A program made the position numbers and the translations under genes. A stretch of 38,080 nt of DNA. Source: Neobacillus paridis (lineage in GTDB: Bacteria > Bacillota > Bacilli > Bacillales > Cytobacillaceae). Positions 1 to 6,577 of this stretch are shown here, in pieces. A model generated the notes under the pieces. It was not told the DNA's origin and ran no database searches. It worked only from the letters and a program-made list of their open reading frames with translations. The stretch covers positions 1 through 38,080 of the forward strand of contig NZ_JAESWB010000014.1 in the NCBI RefSeq assembly GCF_016765675.1. The letters run 5' to 3'. Each line of letters opens with the position of its first letter. The stretch's first letter is position 1.

Positions 1-290
1 ATTGAAAACCATTTGACATCCCTTACCGGATATGAAGTAAAAAATCCATGGAAGTTTCGCTAAAAAAATAAGAGGGCTAGGTTGAAAGCACTTGCCAGTG
101 AATTTACACATAAACAAGGACTTGACTATTTCAAGGCTGGTTTGTCCTTTAAAAGCTTGATTAAAGACAATTTCCTCTGTTTCACAGGTTCGTTTATCCT
201 TGACCTAATGAAAAACAATTTTCTTTTGAACGCTACTGATTTTTCTTTTAATGAGAATCTACTTATATAAAAATCCAAATAAATCCAAAG
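1..290 (+). other. Left edge: possible tail of a truncated gene, otherwise no gene seen
   Basis: Reading frame 1 from the first base is open for 20 codons and stops with TAA at 61-63, ending in EVKNPWKFR, so the window may start inside the end of a plus-strand gene; the piece is too short to identify. A TTG-initiated 62-codon frame (82-270) follows, but its product has no recognisable domain, its ribosome binding site is poor and it is rich in Phe, Leu and Asn as expected for AT-rich non-coding DNA. I do not call it a gene. Confidence 0.3.
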
Positions 291-350
291 TGTCCGCCCC
301 ACGTGGACAAATTAGTGATTTTGTCCACGTGCGGTGCCTGACACCGAATT
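291..350 (-). repeat. Dispersed repeat copy R1 at the 3' end of comM
   Basis: The minus-strand core GGTGTCAGGCACC lies at 333-345, next to the modules GTGGACA (303-309) and TGTCCAC (322-328) and to TGTCCGCCCC (291-300). The copy overlaps the last codons and the stop codon of comM (stop 312-314), so part of it is coding. Relative to the TGTCCGCCCC module the core is in the opposite orientation to that in the 32451-32494 copy. Confidence 0.85.
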
Positions 351-1850
351 TAATTTGATTGCTTCAGAGATGCTTTCGTCGCTGATTTGCGATCCTCGTT
401 CATCGGAGAGGTCGGAGATGGTGCGGGCGAGGCGGATGATTTTGATTTGGGTGCGGTTGCTCCAGTCTTTTTGATAAAGCAGCTGTTGTATCATGCTTTG
501 CTGCTCGGGAGTCAAGGGACTTGCTTTTATCAATTCATCATAGGGCACCCTGCCGTTGGTAATTTCCCTGCCAAATCGCTTGTATTGCCTTTGCCGTGCT
601 GCCTCTACCCGCTTCCGCACCATCTTGGACGACTCTTCCAACCGTCGCCCATCTCCGCCGGCAATCCCCAGATCCACGGACTTTAATGAAAGTTGGATAT
701 CAAAGCGATCCCGTAAAGGCCCTGAAATCCTGTTTTGATAAGCAAGTACTTGCCTCGCTGAACAGATGCAATAATGCGAATTAGACCCAGCATAGCCGCA
801 AGGGCAAGGGTTCATGGCTGCCAGCATGATAAACGAGGCAGGGTATGTAATCGTGGCGTGAGTTCGACTGATAGTAATGTCTCCATTTTCTAAGGGCTGG
901 CGCAGCATATCTAATGTTTTTTTCGAGAACTCGCCTATTTCATCCAAAAATAATACGCCATGATGGGCAAGCGATATTTCACCAGGTTTTGGATATTGAC
1001 CACCGCCAATAATCGACACACCCGAGGCAGAGTGATGCGGATTCCGAAAGGGCGGCACGGCCGTCGACAAATAGCTTATATGTGCTAATTGATACAGACT
1101 CATTACTTCAAGCTGGGCTTTTCGGGTTAAAGCAGGCAAAATGGTCGGCAAACTCCAGGCCAGCAAGCTTTTTCCACATCCTGGTGGCCCTGTCATCAAT
1201 ACGTGATGTCCGCCTGCTGCCGCTACTTCTAAGGCGAACTTGGCGTAGGAATGTCCAATAATTTGTTGAAAGTCGGGATAATCCCCCCTTTCATCCATTT
1301 GCTCCACCGCATTCGGTTTTAAAAAATGAGGTGGAATCCACTGTCCGGATAAGTGCCCGATAACATCCTGCAATGAGTGAGCAAAAATAAGTTCTACCCC
1401 TACAACATCAAGCGGTGGCAATTTTTCATCGAATGGCAGATAAAGCCTTTTGAGACCTACCTTTTTCGCCGCAAGTACTGCTGCCAGCATCCCTTCAACC
1501 GGCTGAAGCGATCCGTCCAGCGATAATGCCCCGATAAAGCCAGTATCTTCCGCGACTGCTCCTTCCAGCTCATGAAGGCTGATTAAAAGCGCAATCGCCA
1601 TCGACAGGTCAAACAATGAACCCATTTTCTTTTGATCAGGCGGAGAAAGGTTTATGATAATTCTTTGTCCGGAAATGACATAGCCCAAGGAACCGAGAGC
1701 AGCCCTTATCCTCTCCTTCGCTTCTTTTACTGCCGCATCGGGCAGCCCGACAATTTTAAACGAATCCGCTCCTACACAAGTGCTTACCTCTACACGAAGG
1801 CGATAGCCTTCCATTCCTTTTAAGCCAATGCTACTTACCTGCGCCCACAT
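312..1850 (-). CDS. comM: ComM/YifB-type Mg-chelatase-like AAA+ ATPase
   Basis: The 512-residue product is a YifB/ComM family protein of usual size. An N-terminal ChlI-like (Lon-protease-fold) domain covers about residues 1-170; the AAA+ module has Walker A GPPGCGKS at 221-228 and Walker B FLDEIGEF at 301-308, followed by a Cys-rich NPCPCGY stretch and the C-terminal Mg-chelatase helical part. In Gram-negative bacteria ComM is a hexameric helicase promoting branch migration during natural transformation; the role in Bacillaceae is inferred. The ATG at 1850 has the site GGAGG placed 7 bases upstream, inside the end of the RAYT gene, and the two frames overlap by 16 bases, which suggests translational coupling. 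The family helix ends near SEAIKLN; the last 11 residues, SVSGTARGQNH, are encoded by the dispersed repeat R1, so the native C-terminus appears to have been replaced or extended. ATPase motifs are intact. Confidence 0.93.
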   Translation of the reverse strand: MWAQVSSIGLKGMEGYRLRVEVSTCVGADSFKIVGLPDAAVKEAKERIRAALGSLGYVISGQRIIINLSPPDQKKMGSLFDLSMAIALLISLHELEGAVAEDTGFIGALSLDGSLQPVEGMLAAVLAAKKVGLKRLYLPFDEKLPPLDVVGVELIFAHSLQDVIGHLSGQWIPPHFLKPNAVEQMDERGDYPDFQQIIGHSYAKFALEVAAAGGHHVLMTGPPGCGKSLLAWSLPTILPALTRKAQLEVMSLYQLAHISYLSTAVPPFRNPHHSASGVSIIGGGQYPKPGEISLAHHGVLFLDEIGEFSKKTLDMLRQPLENGDITISRTHATITYPASFIMLAAMNPCPCGYAGSNSHYCICSARQVLAYQNRISGPLRDRFDIQLSLKSVDLGIAGGDGRRLEESSKMVRKRVEAARQRQYKRFGREITNGRVPYDELIKASPLTPEQQSMIQQLLYQKDWSNRTQIKIIRLARTISDLSDERGSQISDESISEAIKLNSVSGTARGQNH

Positions 1851-2443
1851 ATTGGTTCCTCCAAACTTGCCAGATAAAGCTTATTATTTTTCCAAATCAG
1901 CCTGTCCGTCGGCAAGGCTTTCATATATTGTTGATAATGCAGGGAAGGCGGATCGGGAAAGGAGGAGAGAAGCCGATTGGGGTCAATAAGCGGGATCGTT
2001 TCGGCAAAAACATAGGCTCGATAACTGCTCCAAGGATAATCTTCTGGCGCTGAAACGATTCCTGCTGCTACTGGATTGAGGTGGATATATTTGCTGACAT
2101 CAATCTCGTATTCTAGAGAATTGAGCAGTTCCGCACCATAACGCTTGTCGAATACATGACCGGAATAATCATATTTTTTATTAAAATACTTGGCATATTT
2201 TGTGTTGAGATGCTTCATGATGGGGCTGAGCGGGGTATCGATTGTTTCAAGCTGCAGGTGAATGTGGTTAGTCATTAAGCAATAACTGTAGAGAATAAAA
2301 GGGTGTTTCATCATCGTTTCTTCCAGCAGTGAAAGATACATTTTATAATCTTGATCCGCTAAAAACAATGAACTCCTCCTAATTCCTCTGGATGTCACAT
2401 GAAACTTCGCACCTTCAAACCAAATTCGAAGATTACGAACCAA
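1835..2443 (-). CDS. REP-associated tyrosine transposase (RAYT), Y1/IS200-like
   Basis: The 202-residue product belongs to the Y1_Tnp superfamily of HUH single-strand DNA nucleases and has the RAYT branch pattern: an N-terminal RIWFEGAKFHVTSRG block, the metal-binding HIHL motif preceded by MTN, and the signature KYIHLNPVAAGIV followed by PEDYPWSS, the region carrying the catalytic tyrosine. There is no tnpB partner and no flanking IS ends were found, as expected for a single-copy domesticated RAYT. I chose TTG 2443, which gives MVRNLRIWF and stands 9 bases after AAGGAG; TTG at 2449 or 2452 would be too close to that site. The gene overlaps the comM start and probably forms an operon with it. 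RAYTs elsewhere act on short palindromic REP sequences; the repeats in this window are candidate substrates (inference). Confidence 0.88.
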   Translation of the reverse strand: MVRNLRIWFEGAKFHVTSRGIRRSSLFLADQDYKMYLSLLEETMMKHPFILYSYCLMTNHIHLQLETIDTPLSPIMKHLNTKYAKYFNKKYDYSGHVFDKRYGAELLNSLEYEIDVSKYIHLNPVAAGIVSAPEDYPWSSYRAYVFAETIPLIDPNRLLSSFPDPPSLHYQQYMKALPTDRLIWKNNKLYLASLEEPICGRR

Positions 2444-2865
2444 GGTCAACAACTCCTTTATTAAAAAATATTGGATGAATCATCAAGGTATGGTGAATTT
2501 ATTTTGCCCGTGCTAAAGTCGCGGAATTGCAGAGTGACACAAATTAACAGGCAGCTGGAAAGGATTACCGACAGTAAGTTTGCGGAGTGATACCAATTGG
2601 CATAAAAAAACAGGCAGATGTGAAAGCGAGTTGGCACATTGGATTTTTCAAGTTTTGTCTGGGGGCCTAACCATTCTACTTTATATCATTATACAAGGAA
2701 AACTTTCGAAAATGGTAAGTTCAACAAACTTTCACAAAGCCTTCGCCTTCTGATCAAAATTCAGTCAATCAAGAAACGAAAAAACGACCAAGCCAAAACA
2801 CCTATATGAAGTATAAAAAGGCTCTGGCGCTAATATTTATTAGTATAGCTTTCAAAGAAGGGGGG
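2444..2865. other. Gene-free stretch upstream of the RAYT gene
   Basis: No convincing coding frame was found here. It contains the imperfect duplicated segment at 2527-2626 and should hold the promoter of the RAYT-comM pair (minus) and of the small membrane protein gene (plus), but I could not pick a clear -35/-10 pair for either. Confidence 0.5.
2527..2626. repeat. Imperfect direct repeat next to the RAYT gene
   Basis: Two related segments start 53 bases apart: 2527-2562 begins TTGCAGAGTGACACAAATT and 2580-2626 begins TTGCGGAGTGATACCAATT. Both continue to an AACAGGCAG block followed by a GAAAG. The second copy carries an insertion (GGCATAAA) before the shared AACAGGCAG. They lie 84 bases or more upstream of the transposase start, where REP sequences often flank RAYT genes. 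Confidence 0.55.
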
Positions 2866-3144
2866 ATGTCTCTGAAAAGTGTTAGACTGATTCAACGGAT
2901 TATCGGTGTTCTTCTGCTAGCGGGTGGAGTTTATCTTATTTTTGTAACACAAGAGTTCTTTGGCACTATATTAATTATCCTGGCATTATTGATAATTCCA
3001 AGTGTTAGCAAAAGGGAAAGCTCCGAATATAGCACCAATGATTCTCATGACGGTTACAATGAGCAAGCCTATGATAACGAAGACTCTGATGGAGGCGGAA
3101 TTTCGGATGGAAGCAGTAATTCCTACGGAGGCGACAGTGACTGA
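2866..3144 (+). CDS. Small membrane protein with acidic Gly/Ser tail
   Basis: I do not recognise this gene. From ATG 2866, which follows the site AAGAAGGGGGG, it encodes 92 residues: a short basic start (MSLKSVRLIQR), two closely spaced hydrophobic segments (about residues 12-28 and 32-48) likely forming a membrane hairpin, and a polar tail from about residue 50 that is rich in Asp, Glu, Ser, Asn and Gly and ends YGGDSD. A longer frame starting at 2806 is possible but has no ribosome binding site. The gene stands alone and is followed by a good intrinsic terminator, which supports it being expressed. The function is unknown. Confidence 0.6.
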   Translation: MSLKSVRLIQRIIGVLLLAGGVYLIFVTQEFFGTILIILALLIIPSVSKRESSEYSTNDSHDGYNEQAYDNEDSDGGGISDGSSNSYGGDSD

Positions 3145-3205
3145 ATTTAAATGTTATCACGTTAAACAATTTGTAAACACAATTATTTTTTCACAAAAAG
3201 TCAAC

Positions 3206-3250
3206 AGCCCTTGTTTGGTTAAATAACCGACAGAACAAGGGCTTTTTTAA
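3206..3250 (+). terminator. Intrinsic terminator between convergent genes
   Basis: Arms AGCCCTTGTT (3206-3215) and AACAAGGGCT (3234-3243) form a 10-bp perfect stem followed by TTTTT. It lies between the ends of the 2866-3144 gene (plus) and the ferritin-like gene (minus) and could serve both. Confidence 0.85.
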
Positions 3251-3255
3251 ATGAT

Positions 3256-3696
3256 TCACTTTGCTTTTTGAAAAAAATATAAGAACCATACTGCGTGATT
3301 TTGTTCATCAATTGCTGCCCTGTGGAAAGCCCCTTTTATGAATTGATCGGTCGCTGCATCCGCAATTTCCATATAAAAATCTACGGTTTTTTGCTCATCT
3401 TGGAGTGCAAATTCCAAACCGTTACGATAATGACCTGGACATTGCTCGACAATTTTTGGCTGTGGCTGCCTACCAGTCAATTGGCGGTAAATCCGGACAA
3501 ACTCCTGATAATGTTTAATCTCGTCCTGCCGGATCTCGAGAATACGCTCTCGTTCTTTTTGATTAGGAGCTAAATTTGCCAGCTTTGCATAGCAATCAAT
3601 TGCACTATACTCACCATTGATCGCTTTTTCAATATCACCGACAAATTTGTTGGTTTGCCTGTATATAGCATCGTAGTAATTGGTGAAGGGATACAT
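3256..3696 (-). CDS. Ferritin-like (rubrerythrin-type) four-helix protein
   Basis: The 146-residue product is almost all helical and carries two spaced carboxylate/histidine pairs, EIRQDEIKHYQEF near residue 55-67 and DEQNHAVWF near 130-138, typical of the ferritin-like/rubrerythrin superfamily with a di-iron or metal site; the rubredoxin domain of true rubrerythrins is absent. It resembles small uncharacterised Bacillus proteins such as YhjR. The first pair of helices also holds Glu residues (EKAINGEYSAIDCYAKL) that could complete the metal site. The ATG at 3696 follows AGGAGGTGTCGCCTA, a strong ribosome binding site. The gene is monocistronic. A role in iron or oxidative-stress handling, possibly in spores, is inference. 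Confidence 0.75.
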   Translation of the reverse strand: MYPFTNYYDAIYRQTNKFVGDIEKAINGEYSAIDCYAKLANLAPNQKERERILEIRQDEIKHYQEFVRIYRQLTGRQPQPKIVEQCPGHYRNGLEFALQDEQKTVDFYMEIADAATDQFIKGAFHRAAIDEQNHAVWFLYFFQKAK

Positions 3697-3974
3697 TAGG
3701 CGACACCTCCTATTTTTCTGATTCGTAGTATTATACGCCGAATCAGCCTACTTGTGCTAAAAAATCCGGTAGTGATTTCTCCCCCATTTTCACTGCCTAT
3801 TATTATTCATAGTTTCATTACATATAAAAATTCCTGTAAGACGGCCTCCAAATATAGTGATATTTCCCGGGAAACTTACAGCCTTCGGCAAAACAGCTTT
3901 CAAAAAACGCAAAATCAACTTGATTAGGTTGTAAACTTGAAACAACTAATCTGAACCATTGCTGGAAACAAACC

Positions 3975-4016
3975 AAAAAATGCTGCAAGAACCTAATGTC
4001 CTGCAGCATTTTTTTA
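3975..4016 (-). terminator. Strong terminator hairpin downstream of the DAACS symporter gene
   Basis: AAAAAATGCTGCA (3975-3987) pairs perfectly with TGCAGCATTTTTT (4002-4014) over 13 bp with a 14-base loop, so T-runs are present on both strands. The symporter gene (minus, ending at 4147) is the only gene reading into it. The rest of 3697-4146 holds the R2 repeat and no gene. Confidence 0.75.
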
Positions 4017-4041
4017 AAGCTATAAGAATTATGGTAAAAAA

Positions 4042-4090
4042 TGTGTCCACCGTACGCGAACAAATGTCCACGAATGGTGTCAGGCACCAA
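4042..4090 (+). repeat. Dispersed repeat copy R2
   Basis: The copy has TGTCCACC (4044-4051), TGTCCACG (4065-4072) and the exact core GGTGTCAGGCACC at 4076-4088. It sits between the stop codon of the symporter gene and its terminator hairpin. A 90-codon minus-strand frame across it is spurious. Confidence 0.85.
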
Positions 4091-4146
4091 AAGAGCTACA
4101 AAAATGCACCAAAAAAAGCACTAAAAAGTGGGCGCTACAAAAGCAA

Positions 4147-5406
4147 TTAAGCACTTCCTTGGATGGCTTTGGTTATCCACTTTTTCCCTTCCACAAGTCT
4201 TGTTACCATTAAAGCGGTGACAGTGTTTCCAGTGGAATTGAGGAGAGTCGCTGGCGCGTCGATGATCGTGCTGATGACTGCGATAATCGGCAGGGTTTCC
4301 GGCGGGAAGCCGTATACACTGATAATTAGCATCTCGCCTATCATGCCTCCGCCTGGAATCGCCCCCATGACGGCCCCAACCAAAAAGGCAACCCCAAGGA
4401 TACTTAAAATACTCGAAATGCTGGTCATATCTTTGCCAAACAGGGCAAATAAGAACACAATTTTTAGTACACCGCCGAAGACAGAGCCGTCCTTATGAGT
4501 GTTGGCACCAAGCGGAATAATCGTCTCGGCGATATCCTGGGAAACCCCCATTTTTCGAACGGCCGCTAGGTTAACCGGAATACAAGCTGCACTTGAACAA
4601 GTTGCGATCGCCGTGACGGATGGGGTAATAGCATTTTTCCAAAAAATCTTCACTCCGTCCCTGCCGCCAGCTAGAAAGGCGTATAGGGTAAAAAATCCAA
4701 AATAATAAATCACAGTTAAAATTAAATATAAGACAAACGAGCGGGCATAGCCCTCCAAAATTTGCGGTCCCAGCTCGCCAATTACAGCAGCAAAGTAACA
4801 GCCGAGGCCAATTGGCGCATAGTACATCACCATGCCGACCATCTTCATGATGACGGTTGTCGCTGATGATAAAAAGTTAGCGACTGGTTTTCCCTTCTCA
4901 CCAACAAGCGCTGTTGAAACGCCAAATAGCAGCGCAAACACAATAAGTTGCAGCATATTGCTTCGTGATAACAACAGATTAAAATCAGACACTGTAAAAG
5001 TGTTGACCAATTGACTGAGAACAGGCACATGTTCCTGTTTTGCATCTACAGCTGCATCCGTCATGATCTTCTTGATCGCTCCGATATCAGCAGATTGAAT
5101 CGGGTGAATGATGGAAGCGCCGATTAACCCAAGCACTGCTGCTACCAACGCGGTCGCCAGGAACACAAGCAAAATACTGCCCATGATTTTTCCCAGCCGC
5201 TTCATCTCATGCATATTGGCAATCGCTGATGCAATGCTGAAAAACACCAAAGGGACAATGATCATAAACATCAAATTAAGAAATAAGTCCCCAAACGGCT
5301 TGACCACGGCAGTTTTGGTTCCAAAAATCAGACCAGCTGCTCCGCCAATAACAATTGCCCCGAGCAAAATAATCGTGAAACGGTAATTTTTAAAAAATGA
5401 TTTCAT
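4147..5406 (-). CDS. Divergent DAACS-family cation:amino-acid/dicarboxylate symporter
   Basis: The 419-residue integral membrane protein has the family pattern of eight transmembrane helices and two re-entrant hairpins: Ser-rich HP1 tip TCSSAACIPVNL, the TM7 signature position, HP2 PGGGMIGEM, and the TM8 stretch IIDAPATLLNSTGNTV. Family members move glutamate, aspartate, C4-dicarboxylates, cystine or Ser/Thr with Na+ or H+. Key positions differ from archaeal GltPh: the NMDGT motif reads HKDGS, the Arg397 that binds the side-chain carboxylate is Ala, and Asp405 is Asn. A normal glutamate/aspartate substrate is therefore doubtful; a substrate without a second carboxylate or altered ion coupling is likelier (inference). 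I chose ATG 5406, 5 bases after GGTGG; the GTG at 5415 overlaps that site. Confidence 0.85.
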   Translation of the reverse strand: MKSFFKNYRFTIILLGAIVIGGAAGLIFGTKTAVVKPFGDLFLNLMFMIIVPLVFFSIASAIANMHEMKRLGKIMGSILLVFLATALVAAVLGLIGASIIHPIQSADIGAIKKIMTDAAVDAKQEHVPVLSQLVNTFTVSDFNLLLSRSNMLQLIVFALLFGVSTALVGEKGKPVANFLSSATTVIMKMVGMVMYYAPIGLGCYFAAVIGELGPQILEGYARSFVLYLILTVIYYFGFFTLYAFLAGGRDGVKIFWKNAITPSVTAIATCSSAACIPVNLAAVRKMGVSQDIAETIIPLGANTHKDGSVFGGVLKIVFLFALFGKDMTSISSILSILGVAFLVGAVMGAIPGGGMIGEMLIISVYGFPPETLPIIAVISTIIDAPATLLNSTGNTVTALMVTRLVEGKKWITKAIQGSA

Positions 5407-5538
5407 TGATACCACCGGCTTTCAACATCTAATGTTTGATTATTACCATTCACATCATACTCGAGATTAACCACAAGGTAAATCCTCTAGAAAAAGCTTT
5501 CGAAAAATTGTTAAAATAACATAGGCAGCCAATTTTAC

Positions 5539-6375
5539 TTAAACAGCCTTATAGCCTTTGCCCATCATCTCGTGAACGCTATGGACAGTGACATACGCAT
5601 GCTCGTCTATCTCGCGGATAATATGTTTCAATTGAACGATTTCCTGTTTATTTATAACAATATACAGTACTTTTTTGTCTTGACCGGTGTAACCTCCACG
5701 ACCGTCTAAAACAGTGAGTCCACGTGACATTTTTTCCGTGATATTGGTCAGCACCTGCTCAGGCTCATTAGAAATGATTAACACCGCAACTCGTTCATCC
5801 AGTCCCTCAACAATGAAATCAATTGCTTTCGCACCAATATAAACTACCAACAGGGTGTACATCGCTTTTTCCAAGCCGATGATCAACACAGAAGCTGCTA
5901 CCACAGTAACATCAAGAATTAACATTGCTTTGGCGATACTCCAGCCAAAATATTGGTTCGCCAGCTGGGCTAAAATTGTTGTTCCTCCCGACGTTCCCCC
6001 GGAGCGAAAAATCAGCCCCAGACCAATTCCTACTAATAAGCCGGCAAACACTGAGGCTAGCAGTGTATCTTCTGTTAACCGCCGGCCCGCGCCTTCTGTT
6101 AAAAACAAAAAGAGGGAGCAGGCAGCAAGAGAGATCAGCGTATAAACAAACGTTCTTTTGGCAAAAAATTTATAACCAAGTCCAATCAGCGCAGCATTTA
6201 AAGTGAAATTCACCACCCCTGGTGACCAATGAAATAAATAGTGGGTAATAATTGTAATCCCTAAAACGCCACCCTCCGAAAGCCTGTTGGGAATGGTAAA
6301 AAAATTCACCCCAAGCGCAAACACCAGCGCCCCAATAAAAATTAACAACATATCCTTCAACAATCGCTTCATCAT
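5539..6375 (-). CDS. YitT-family membrane protein (DUF161 + DUF2179)
   Basis: The 278-residue product has the YitT/YvjA/YqfU layout: five to six membrane helices in residues 8-170 with the conserved FFTIPNRLSEGGVLGI block and the glycine-rich FRSGGTSGGTTILA block, then a soluble C-terminal DUF2179 domain (about 195-278) including GRGGYTGQDKKVLYIV. This C-terminal fold is a PII-like alpha/beta domain; the transport or regulatory function of the family is unknown. Bacillus species carry several paralogues. I chose ATG 6375 (MMKRLLKD) after TAGGACGG because that matches the family's usual length; the upstream frame to 6420 adds 15 residues without a good site. The gene stands alone, behind repeat copy R3. 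Confidence 0.85.
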   Translation of the reverse strand: MMKRLLKDMLLIFIGALVFALGVNFFTIPNRLSEGGVLGITIITHYLFHWSPGVVNFTLNAALIGLGYKFFAKRTFVYTLISLAACSLFLFLTEGAGRRLTEDTLLASVFAGLLVGIGLGLIFRSGGTSGGTTILAQLANQYFGWSIAKAMLILDVTVVAASVLIIGLEKAMYTLLVVYIGAKAIDFIVEGLDERVAVLIISNEPEQVLTNITEKMSRGLTVLDGRGGYTGQDKKVLYIVINKQEIVQLKHIIREIDEHAYVTVHSVHEMMGKGYKAV

Positions 6376-6420
6376 AAGCCGTCCTATACAAAATATTTTT
6401 TCCCTAATATCATACAACAA

Positions 6421-6540
6421 CTGTGGGTGTCAGGCACCACAAAAAGACACTTTCCTCATTTTGTACACCTGGAGAAGACACTTTTCCATTTATTGTGTCC
6501 ATCCCAGGTGGAATTGTGTCCACAGACGGTGTCAGGCACC
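6421..6540 (+). repeat. Dispersed repeat copy R3 (two cores)
   Basis: Two exact GGTGTCAGGCACC cores at 6426-6438 and 6528-6540 bracket TGTCCATCC/AGGTGGA and TGTCCACAG modules. It fills the space between the cpdB-like terminator and the yitT-like gene, so it lies in the upstream region of the latter. Confidence 0.85.
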
Positions 6541-6544
6541 TTTC

Positions 6545-6568
6545 AAAAGGAACCCATCGAAGGCTCCT
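6545..6568 (-). terminator. Terminator of the cyclic-nucleotide phosphodiesterase gene
   Basis: On the minus strand AGGAGCC (68-62 of 65xx) pairs with GGTTCCT (54-48) with one G-U pair, followed by TTTT at 6548-6545. It begins 10 bases after the stop codon at 6578. Confidence 0.6.
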
Positions 6569-6577
6569 CATCATGGA

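Noticed and set aside
82..270. 62-codon TTG-initiated frame
   Set aside because: Poor ribosome site, no recognisable domain and composition typical of AT-rich non-coding DNA.
1835..2443. Complete IS200/IS605 insertion sequence
   Set aside because: No tnpB, no matching left and right hairpin ends close to the gene, and the protein has RAYT-type motifs.
3818..4090. 90-codon minus-strand frame
   Set aside because: It begins in repeat R2 and runs through the terminator hairpin; the product has no protein-like pattern.
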